A stretch of DNA of 64,000 nt. It comes from SKPT01 sp040905445 (GTDB taxonomy: Bacteria; Planctomycetota; Phycisphaerae; Phycisphaerales; Phycisphaeraceae). The DNA lies in contig JBBDRN010000020.1 of assembly GCA_040905445.1 (NCBI GenBank), forward strand, positions 248,001 through 312,000, read 5' to 3'. This document shows positions 1-7,155 of this stretch, piece by piece. The notes beneath the pieces were generated by a model. It did no database searches. It was given only the letters and a program-made list of their open reading frames with translations, and was not told the origin of the DNA. Position numbers and translations under genes: made by a program. Every line of letters begins with the position of its first letter. The first letter of the stretch is position 1.

Positions 1-221
1 CTCTCGCACCTCGACACGAGGTGACACACACCGCTCGGGCGGCTGAATCGTTGTATTGGTCCCACGGCGGCTGGCCCCCTGGAGGGCCCCCGGACGATCA
101 TGTGCACCCTATCCTACCGACGTCCGGCCGCCGCGCCAAGCAAAAAGGTGAAAATCGCACACGTGGAAACCGCTGCGTCAGTCGGCTTTGGCGCGTGCAC
201 GCGCCGCCGGGCGGGCGACGG
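1..221. other. Intergenic, no gene recognised
   Basis: No convincing gene on either strand. The stretch lies downstream of the minus-strand PEP-CTERM gene and probably holds its transcription end. A GC-rich palindrome is listed separately. Confidence 0.5.
190..205 (-). terminator. Perfect 16-bp palindrome, possible terminator stem
   Basis: GGCGCGTGCACGCGCC is perfectly self-complementary and lies 17 bases past the stop of the minus-strand PEP-CTERM gene. No T-tract follows on the minus strand, so an intrinsic terminator is only possible. Confidence 0.25.
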
Positions 222-1778
222 CTAACGGCGGCGGCGCAGGAGCAGGCAGGCGGTGGCGGCGAGCAGAGCCGCGCTGCCCGGCTCGGGGACGCTGGCTGCG
301 CCGGTGACGAGCCGCTCGACGAACGGCGCGACGTCCGCGGCGTCGAAGCTGCCGTCGCGGTTGACGTCGCCGAGCAGGTCGGGCGGGGCGCCGTGCTGCT
401 GGACGTAGGCTTCGGGGTCGGTCAGCGCGAGGACGAACTGGGCGACGTCGACGGCGTCGACGATCCCGTCGAGGTTCATGTCGCCGAGGATGGCATCGAG
501 GCCGTCGTACGCGGGGTTGAGGTCGAGGACCATGCGTCCGGTGGCGTCGTCGTCCCAGCCGGCGAACTCGAAGTGGACGCGTCGGAACATGCCTGGGCGT
601 TCGATGTCGATGCCTTCGACGGGTTCACCGGGCCAGAGGTCGCCGAGGTCGCCAAGCAGCTCGATGATGGCGGTGGCGTAGCCGGAGGAGAGGATGTTCA
701 TGCCGATGATGCCGTCGAGGTCGACGATGTCCTCGCCGATGTCGATGATGGCGACGTAGAGGCCATCGATGGCCAGGCCCGGGCCCTGGTTGGTGGGCAG
801 GATGAGGCGGTCGAGGCTGACGAGGGGGGCTTCGATGATGTCGCCGATGCCGCCGATCTCGATGTAGTCCTCGGCGTCGGCGACGGGGTCGATGCCGAGG
901 GCGAGGGCGGTGTTGGTGGAGATGATCGAGAGTTGGGCGCCGGTGTCGACGAGCATGCGGCGGGAGATCTGCTCGCTGCCGCGATGGAGGGTGACGTTGT
1001 CGACGAAGGGCATGGGGGCAAAGGTGGGGGCGGGGTCGCCGGGCTCTTCGGGATCGCTGTGGGGCGGGAGCCACATGTCGAAGGGCACGTGAAAGCGGTG
1101 GGCGGCCGAGCCCGGCGCGGCGTCGAGGTCCGGGTCCGCGGGCAGGTCTTCGAGGCCGACGTCGATGTAGGGGATGCCGAGGTAGACGTCGGGGTCGGGG
1201 TTGATGAGGGTGGTCAGGTCGAGCGTGGTGCGGCGGTCGACCATGGCGGGCATGCCGACGATCGCGGGCAGGCTGGCGATGGACAGGTCGTGCTTGCCGA
1301 GGGCGCGCACGGCGTCGACGGTGTGGACCTGCGGCGTGGAGCTCAGGCCCTGGATGCGCAGCTCGTAGGCGGCGGTGACGTCGAACAGCTCGAAGCCGCC
1401 GACGCCGAGCTCGGCGTACTGGACGAAGCTGCCGTCGGTGCGCTGGGCGCGCTCGTAGAGGTCGGGGTTGATGAACTCGGGGTGCTCGAAGTCGAGGTAG
1501 GCAAGCTGGGTGAGGACGACACCGTTGGCGCCGGTGTCGAGCAGGGCGGGCAGGGGCCACTGCGGGCCGTCCGGCTGCCCGGTGGTGGTGTTGAACATCT
1601 CGAAGGAGACGCGCGGCTGGTCGATGGCGATGCTGTCGCCTTGGCCAAAGTGGATCGCCGGCGCGGCGACGGCGGGGGAGGCGACGGCGGACATGAGCAG
1701 CAGGGCGGCGAGCGGGGCGGCGGTCACGCGCGCCCGACACCACCCTCGCCGCCCGAGCGTGGGAACCATTCGTGCCAT
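222..1778 (-). CDS. Secreted PEP-CTERM protein with paired retropepsin-like motifs and dockerin-like repeats
   Basis: 518 aa. A signal peptide (about residues 1-38, hydrophobic core AAPLAALLLM, AVA-A cleavage) is followed by a retropepsin-like aspartic protease region with two active-site-type motifs, DTGAN (81-85) and DTGAQ (278-282), each at the end of a hydrophobic strand. A pair of calcium-binding dockerin-like segments follows (about 431-490, starting GDMNLDG and GDVNRDG), then a PEP-CTERM tail (VPEP at 497, hydrophobic stretch, four arginines). I chose ATG 1778 over the GTG 24 bases upstream because GGAGGA stands about 9 bases before it. PEP-CTERM proteins are exported and processed by an exosortase, which is not in this window. 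Two aspartate motifs in one chain suggest an internally paired, pepsin-like active site; activity is inferred. Confidence 0.85.
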   Translation of the reverse strand: MARMVPTLGRRGWCRARVTAAPLAALLLMSAVASPAVAAPAIHFGQGDSIAIDQPRVSFEMFNTTTGQPDGPQWPLPALLDTGANGVVLTQLAYLDFEHPEFINPDLYERAQRTDGSFVQYAELGVGGFELFDVTAAYELRIQGLSSTPQVHTVDAVRALGKHDLSIASLPAIVGMPAMVDRRTTLDLTTLINPDPDVYLGIPYIDVGLEDLPADPDLDAAPGSAAHRFHVPFDMWLPPHSDPEEPGDPAPTFAPMPFVDNVTLHRGSEQISRRMLVDTGAQLSIISTNTALALGIDPVADAEDYIEIGGIGDIIEAPLVSLDRLILPTNQGPGLAIDGLYVAIIDIGEDIVDLDGIIGMNILSSGYATAIIELLGDLGDLWPGEPVEGIDIERPGMFRRVHFEFAGWDDDATGRMVLDLNPAYDGLDAILGDMNLDGIVDAVDVAQFVLALTDPEAYVQQHGAPPDLLGDVNRDGSFDAADVAPFVERLVTGAASVPEPGSAALLAATACLLLRRRR

Positions 1779-2001
1779 CGTGCCGTCCTCCGTTCCAGCC
1801 ACCCAGCGTGCCTGCCTGCGTGTAGTTTACCCGCGACACGGCGCGGGCCCAAGGGGCGAGGCGCGGCGGGGACGGAGGGGGCGCGGCGCCAGGCGCGGGA
1901 ATGTGACCTGGCGGGCCCGTCACGTCGGGCGTGCGAGCGCTCTAACATGTTGATCTGGAGCCTGTCATCGACGGGTGGGGGCTGATCGGCCGAGTGCAGC
2001 C

Positions 2002-2876
2002 ATGGAACATTCTTTTGCGTTCGATCCAACGTACGGTTACGCGCTGGACGGGCTGGACGGGCTGCGGACGGTGGCGGGGCCGCCGGCGCCCGCCGACTTC
2101 GCCGACTTCTGGCGGGCGACGTATGACGAGGCGGTGCGTGTACCGGTGAGGCCGACGCTGCGCGAGGTGGGGGAGCTGGCAGGCAAACGGGTGTACGAGG
2201 TCGAGTTCGACGCGTGGGGCGCCGTGCGTTTGGGCGGGTGGCTGACGCTGCCGCCGGACGGAGCGCCGATGCGCGGCGTGGTGGTCGGGCATGGGTACGG
2301 CGGGCGCGAGGCGCCGGTCGCCGACGTGCCGGGGCCGGACGCGGTCACAGTCTTCCCTTGCGCGCGCGGATTTCATCGATCGGCGCGGCCGGACCTGCCG
2401 AACAATTCGGCGGCGCACGTGATTCATGGGATCGGGTCGCGGGGCGGCTGGATTACGTGGGCGGGAGCTTTGGCGGCGGGATCGGGGCGCTGGCGCTGGC
2501 GTGGGACCGGCGGTTTCGGGCGGCCGCGCTGCGCGTGCCGAGCTTCGGCAACCACCCGCTGCGCGTGACGCTGCCTTGCACGGGCAGCGGCGAGTCGGTG
2601 CGGCAGTACATCGCGGCGCACCGCGACGGCGACGTGCTGGGCGTGCTGGCGTACTTCGATGCGGCGAGCGCGGCTCGCTGGCTGACGACGCCGACGCTGT
2701 GCGAGTGCGCGCTGTTCGATCCGGCGGTGCCGCCACCCGGGCAGTTCGCGGTGCACAACGAGCTGGCGGGCCCGCGCGAACTGGTGGTGCGCCAGGCGGG
2801 GCACTTCGACTATGCCGAGCAGGCGGCCGACGACGCGGCGTTCACGGAGCGCGCGGCGGCGTGGTTCGAGGATTAA
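2002..2876 (+). pseudogene. Acetyl xylan esterase / cephalosporin-C deacetylase-like hydrolase, disrupted
   Basis: The N-terminal half begins at ATG 2002 (MEHSFAFDPTYGYALDGLDG) and reads in frame 1 to the HVIHGI motif near 2430. The C-terminal half continues in frame 3 from about 2440 with the nucleophile elbow GGSFGGG and the histidine region QAGHFDY, ending at TAA 2876. In this carbohydrate esterase 7-like family, roughly 25-35 residues normally separate these two blocks, including the segment after HGI. Here they are missing and the frame changes at the junction. The esterase would deacetylate xylan or related oligosaccharides if intact. Either the gene is dead or the assembly collapsed a short segment. 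Confidence 0.75.
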
Positions 2877-2930
2877 CCGCGAAGACGCGAAGGGGGCGAA
2901 GGATGAAAAAGGAAAGGCAGGGAGGCAAGG
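2875..2930. repeat. Dispersed GCGAAG repeat (family F, copy 1)
   Basis: The motif AACCGCGAAGACGCGAAG begins in the stop codon region of the esterase remnant. Related sequence forms the nested inverted repeat at 39540-39743. It is followed by purine-rich DNA. Confidence 0.6.
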
Positions 2931-2988
2931 GGGTCAGAATGCAGAGCGCAGGGAGGGCCGGGGGTGATTGACCGGCCCTGCGGTTCGC

Positions 2989-3015
2989 GGTGGGTTGCGC
3001 TTCGCTTCACCCACC
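2989..3015. repeat. Inverted repeat GGTGGGT...ACCCACC (family K)
   Basis: The arms GGTGGGT and ACCCACC flank TGCGCTTCGCTTC. Similar AGCGAAGCG-containing pieces occur near 46315 and 58973. A C-rich CTGCCCCC tract (family H type) follows at 3028-3062, immediately beyond the gap stop codon. Confidence 0.5.
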
Positions 3016-3062
3016 CTACGGGGAGCTTGGCGTCTGCCCCCTGCCCGCTGCCCTCTGCCCCC

Positions 3063-4088
3063 TTACTTGATGCCGTCGGCCTTGGCCATGTGGGTCATCA
3101 GGTCAGTCATGCGCGTCGAGAAGCCGTACTCGTTGTCGTACCAGGAGACGAGCTTGAAGAAGGTGTCGCTCAGGCCGATGCCAGCGCCGGCGTCGAAGAT
3201 GGAACTGTGCGTGTCGCCGATGAAGTCGCTGGAGACGACCTCTTCGTCCGTGTAGCCGAGGATGCCCTTGAGCTCACCCTCGCTGGCCTTCTTCATGGCC
3301 TGGCAGATGGCGTCGTAGCTGGTGGCCTTCTCGACCTTGACGGTCAGGTCGACGACGGAGACGTCGACGGTGGGCACGCGGAAGGACATCCCGGTGAGCT
3401 TGCCGGCAAGATGCGGGAGCACGAGGCCGACGGCCTTGGCGGCGCCGGTGGAGGCGGGAATGATGTTGGCGTAGGCGTTGCGCCCGCCGCGCCAGTCCTT
3501 GCGGCTGGGCCCGTCCTGCGTCGGCTGCGTGGCGGTGACGGCGTGGACGGTGGTCATGAGACCCTCGACCCAGCCGAAGTTGTCGGCGACGACCTTGGCG
3601 ACGGGGGCGAGGCAGTTGGTGGTGCACGAGGCGTTGGAGACGACCTTGTGCTTGGCCGGGTCGAACGTGCTGTGGTTCACGCCCACGAGCAGGGTGGGGA
3701 CGGTGTCGGGGCTCTTGGTGGGCGCGGAGATGACGACGCGCTTGGCGCCGGCGCCATCGACGTGCTTGACGGCCGCGTCGTAGTCGGTGAAGAGGCCCGT
3801 GCTCTCGACGACGTAGTCAACGCCAAGCTTGCCCCATGGGAGCTTGGCCGGGTCGCGCTCGGAGACGCACTTGATCTTGCGGCCGTTGACGACGATGTTG
3901 TCGCCGTCGGCGTGGATGTCGCCGGGGAAGCGGCCGTGGATGGTGTCGTACTTGAGCAGGTAGGCCAAGCCGTCTGCCTCGACGAGGTCGTTGACGGCGA
4001 CGAACTCGATGTCCTTGCGAGCCGCGGCGGCGCGGAGGACGAGGCGGCCGATGCGTCCGAAACCGTTGATTGCAACCTTGAGAGCCAT
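3063..4088 (-). CDS. gap: Glyceraldehyde-3-phosphate dehydrogenase, type I
   Basis: 341 aa, full length for the family. Oxidises and phosphorylates glyceraldehyde 3-phosphate to 1,3-bisphosphoglycerate with NAD(P)+ in glycolysis and gluconeogenesis; cytoplasmic tetramer. The Rossmann motif INGFGRIGR is at residues 7-15, the catalytic cysteine is Cys155 in SNASCTTNC, and the activating histidine is His182 in TTVHAVT. The C-terminal SWYDNEYGFS motif is present. The gene is transcribed alone, divergent from xseA, with no other glycolytic gene (pgk, tpi) beside it. Confidence 0.98.
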   Translation of the reverse strand: MALKVAINGFGRIGRLVLRAAAARKDIEFVAVNDLVEADGLAYLLKYDTIHGRFPGDIHADGDNIVVNGRKIKCVSERDPAKLPWGKLGVDYVVESTGLFTDYDAAVKHVDGAGAKRVVISAPTKSPDTVPTLLVGVNHSTFDPAKHKVVSNASCTTNCLAPVAKVVADNFGWVEGLMTTVHAVTATQPTQDGPSRKDWRGGRNAYANIIPASTGAAKAVGLVLPHLAGKLTGMSFRVPTVDVSVVDLTVKVEKATSYDAICQAMKKASEGELKGILGYTDEEVVSSDFIGDTHSSIFDAGAGIGLSDTFFKLVSWYDNEYGFSTRMTDLMTHMAKADGIK

Positions 4089-4314
4089 CGCTCTTCTCCA
4101 GACTTGAAAATGGAAGCGTGTGGGGGAAACACGCCCACAGGCGGGGCAGGTGGGCGTCCAGAGGCAAAGGTAGGGACTTGGGGGGAAGTGTCAAGCGGAG
4201 GGGGTGGAGCCTTGTTTAGCCGCCGCGCCGACGCGGCGCTCCGGGACCGCGTGGGCGCGACGGCCAAACGGGGAGGCTTTGACGGTGGCACTGCGGCAGG
4301 GGAGGATTTGGGGT

Positions 4315-5829
4315 ATGACCCGCCTGCCGTTCAATCCCGATGCCGCGCGTGGAGGCGAGGGGCGCAAGGGCGGCGGCGGCCGTGGCGCGAGTGGCGGGGG
4401 TGGCGGGAAGGATGGCGGGGGCGGGGGGGAGATGACCGTGTCGCAGGTGGCGGGCATGATTCGGACCGCGCTGGCGGAGCACACGCCGCAGCGCGTGCGC
4501 GTCGTCGGCGAGGTCAGCAACTTCACCAACCGTCAGCACTGGTACTTCAGCCTGAAGGATGAGCAGGCGACGCTGCGCTGCGTCTGCTTCGCGTCCGCCA
4601 ACCGCCGCGTGCGCACGCCGATGCAGGATGGCCTGGAGGTCGTGGCGACGGGGCGGCTGGATTACTACGACCGGCAGGGCCACGTCCAGCTCTACGTCGA
4701 CGCGATCGAGCCCGTCGGGCAGGGAGCGCTGGAGCTCAAACTGCGGCAGATGATCGACGAGCTGCGCGGGCAGGGGTATTTCGATGAAGCGCACAAGCGG
4801 GGCCTGCCCGCGTTCCCGCAGATCGTGGCGGTGGTCACGTCGCGCAGCGGCGCCGCCTTGCAGGACGTGATCAACACCGCGCATCGCCGGCTGCCGGGCT
4901 GCCGCCTGCTGCTGTACGACGTCAAGGTGCAGGGCGCCAGCGCTGCGCCGCAGGTGGCGGCGGCGATCCGCACGTTGTCCGAGCAGGGGCCAGGCCTCGG
5001 CATCGACGCCATCATCGTCACGCGCGGCGGCGGGTCGATCGAGGACCTGTGGGCATTCAACGAGCGCGAGGTCGCCGACGCGATCTACGACTGCGCCCTG
5101 CCCATCGTCGCGGCGATCGGGCACGAGACGGACGTGACGGTGGCGGAGCTGGTCGCCGACCGCCGCTGCGCGACGCCCACGCAGGCGGCGATGCAGCTCA
5201 TCCCTGAGCGGGCGGCGCTGGCGGAGCAGGTGCGGTATCTCACGGGTCGGCTCGGGCAGGAGCTGGCGAGGCTCGTGCGCCACGAGCGGCATCGCGTCGA
5301 GGCGTGCGCGGCGCGGCCGCTGTTTCGCAGGCCTGGGGCGCTGGTCGAGCAGGCGCGGCGGCGGCTGGGGGAGGTGGAGCTTCGCATGGTGCGGGCGCTG
5401 CCGCGGCGCGTCGAGCCGGCGAGGGCGCGGCTGGTGGAACTTGCGCGGCGGCTGAGCGCGGCCGGGCCGCGACGCGTCGGCGAAGCGGAGCAGGCGCTGG
5501 CGCGTCATGAGGCGCGGCTGGGGGCGGTCGGGGCGCGCCTGACACGCGAGCATCGCCGGCGGCTGGACGCCGTCGTCCGCCACCTCGAAGCGGTGAGCCC
5601 GCGACGGGTGCTGGCACGCGGTTACAGCTACACACTCGGGCCCGGCGGCGAGGTGGTGCGCCGCGCCGGGGACGTGGAGCCCGGGCAGGTGCTGACGACC
5701 GTGCTCGCCGATGGCCAGGTGCGATCCCGCGTCGAGGGCGACGGGGCGGCGCGGCCGACGCGTACACCGCCGCGCCGGCGCGGCAAGCGCCCGGACGCGG
5801 ATGCGGACGAGGGTGGGTTGTTCGGATGA
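4315..5829 (+). CDS. xseA: Exodeoxyribonuclease VII large subunit
   Basis: 504 aa. Catalytic subunit of exonuclease VII, which degrades single-stranded DNA from both ends with multiple XseB subunits. An N-terminal OB-fold starts near residue 40 (MTVSQVAGMI, then VRVVGEVSNF and HWYFSLKDE). The central nuclease domain has the family motifs VVTSRSGAALQDV, DAIIVTRGGGSIEDLWAFN and IGHETDVTVAEL; a long Arg/Ala-rich helical region follows. ATG 4315 is preceded by GGAGG at a good distance. Residues 13-38 are an unusual glycine-rich linker before the OB-fold. The small subunit gene xseB lies far away at 62504. Confidence 0.95.
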   Translation: MTRLPFNPDAARGGEGRKGGGGRGASGGGGGKDGGGGGEMTVSQVAGMIRTALAEHTPQRVRVVGEVSNFTNRQHWYFSLKDEQATLRCVCFASANRRVRTPMQDGLEVVATGRLDYYDRQGHVQLYVDAIEPVGQGALELKLRQMIDELRGQGYFDEAHKRGLPAFPQIVAVVTSRSGAALQDVINTAHRRLPGCRLLLYDVKVQGASAAPQVAAAIRTLSEQGPGLGIDAIIVTRGGGSIEDLWAFNEREVADAIYDCALPIVAAIGHETDVTVAELVADRRCATPTQAAMQLIPERAALAEQVRYLTGRLGQELARLVRHERHRVEACAARPLFRRPGALVEQARRRLGEVELRMVRALPRRVEPARARLVELARRLSAAGPRRVGEAEQALARHEARLGAVGARLTREHRRRLDAVVRHLEAVSPRRVLARGYSYTLGPGGEVVRRAGDVEPGQVLTTVLADGQVRSRVEGDGAARPTRTPPRRRGKRPDADADEGGLFG

Positions 5830-5875
5830 GCGCCTCGCCGCGTTGTCGGACGGAACGTAGGCTTAGTCCGAAAAA

Positions 5876-5952
5876 GGGTGCCACTGGTGGCTTGCCCACC
5901 AGTGACCTGGCTGCCAGCGCGCACACTGGCGGACAAGCCGCCAGTAGCACCC
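5876..5952. repeat. Inverted repeat, family A copy 1, flanked by 16-bp direct repeats
   Basis: The element begins GGGTGCCACTGGTGGC and ends with the complementary CCAGTAGCACCC. It sits between the convergent xseA and oxidoreductase stops, so it could act as a bidirectional terminator. Identical 16-base copies of CGTTGTCGGACGGAAC flank it at 5841-5856 and 5962-5977. Related copies are at 9895 and 23505, with a half copy at 46745. Confidence 0.75.
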
Positions 5953-5977
5953 GCCGCACGACGTTGTCGGACGGAAC

Positions 5978-7024
5978 CTAATCCTTGATCGCGAGGATGG
6001 AGCCGCGCTTGGACGCTTCCATCGCGGTGAGGATGACGTTGACGGCCTGGTAGCCTTCGCGGCCGTCGATCTCGGGCTTGCGCTTCTTGAGAATGCAGTC
6101 GGTGAACGTGTCGATGATGCCGCTGGAGACCTGGCGCGTGTTGCTGGCGACGGCGCCGACCTTGTGCTTCTCGACGTTGCCGTTGCGGTACTTGACGACC
6201 ACGCCGAACTCGGGGTCCATGGCGAGCTCCATGACGCCCTTTTCGCCATAGATCGCGGTGTAGTTGCCTTCGCTGCGGCCGTAGTTGGTCCAGGAGGCGA
6301 CGATGTAGCCGAGGGCACCCTTCTTCGTCTTGAGGGTGAGGAAGGCGTTGTCGTCGAGGTCGATGAGCTTGCCGCGGCTGTCCTTCTTATCGCGTGTTTC
6401 GATGAACCCGCCGACGTGCGTGAACTCGTCCGCCAGCAGGTAGCGCATCAGGTCGGCCTTGTGCACGCCCAGGTCGCCCGTCGCGCCCATCACCGCCTTC
6501 TCGGGGTCGAAGAACCAGCTCGCGGCGCCGTCGAGCGACCAGCCGTCGGGCCCGGCATGGGCGAACGCGGTGCGGAAGCTGAGGATCTTGCCGATCGAGC
6601 CGCCCTGGAGTAGCTCGCGGGCTTTGACGTGCGGCGGCATCAGCCGCTGGTTGAGGCCGATCATCAGGTACTTGCCCGCCTTCTTGCCGGCTTCGATCAT
6701 CTTCTTCGCGTCGTTGCGCGTCGTGGCCATCGGCTTCTCGACGAGCACGTGCAGGCCCGCCTTGAACGCGTCGATCGTCTGTGGGGCGTGGACGTAGTTG
6801 GGGCCGCAGACGACGGCAGCGTCGGCCTCGACCTCCTTGAGCATTTTCTTGTGGTCGGTGTAGGCCCGGCAGCCGTACTTCTGGGCCACTTCGCGAACGC
6901 GGTCCTCGCGCGGGTCCATGACGCCGACGATCTGGGCGTTCGGGTTGGCGGCCGCCTCGGGCAGGTGGCGGCGCTGGGCGATGGCGCCGGTGGCGATGAC
7001 GACGTATCGGACCTGCTTGGCCAT
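5978..7024 (-). CDS. Gfo/Idh/MocA family NAD(P)-dependent oxidoreductase
   Basis: 348 aa. The N-terminal Rossmann fold (YVVIATGAIAQ, residues 8-18) and the hallmark EKP motif (residues 96-98, VLVEKPMATT) place it in the Gfo/Idh/MocA family, which acts on sugars, inositols and related polyols. The C-terminal alpha/beta domain contains GDLGVHKADLMRYL, with the histidine typical of the active site. ATG 7024 is preceded by a GAGGAG ribosome site; a longer frame to 7219 lacks one. The stop codon lies at the end of repeat A. The substrate cannot be told from sequence. The divergent DUF4091/GH123-like gene suggests a carbohydrate. Confidence 0.9.
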   Translation of the reverse strand: MAKQVRYVVIATGAIAQRRHLPEAAANPNAQIVGVMDPREDRVREVAQKYGCRAYTDHKKMLKEVEADAAVVCGPNYVHAPQTIDAFKAGLHVLVEKPMATTRNDAKKMIEAGKKAGKYLMIGLNQRLMPPHVKARELLQGGSIGKILSFRTAFAHAGPDGWSLDGAASWFFDPEKAVMGATGDLGVHKADLMRYLLADEFTHVGGFIETRDKKDSRGKLIDLDDNAFLTLKTKKGALGYIVASWTNYGRSEGNYTAIYGEKGVMELAMDPEFGVVVKYRNGNVEKHKVGAVASNTRQVSSGIIDTFTDCILKKRKPEIDGREGYQAVNVILTAMEASKRGSILAIKD

Positions 7025-7155
7025 GGGAGTTCTCCTCGGGTGAGCGTGGTGTTTAGGTGGGCGGTGATTATAGAGAATCGCGCTGGTCTCATCATGTGGC
7101 GGCGTGGGCGGACCATGTTTGCATTGCGGGGCTCGCGGCCGGACAATCGTCGGCC

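Noticed and set aside
21..1985. Very long open frame opposite the PEP-CTERM gene
   Set aside because: Its translation is low-complexity (Val/Gly/Asp/Glu-rich), mirrors the codon pattern of the real gene on the other strand and has no motif. Long antisense frames are expected at this GC content.
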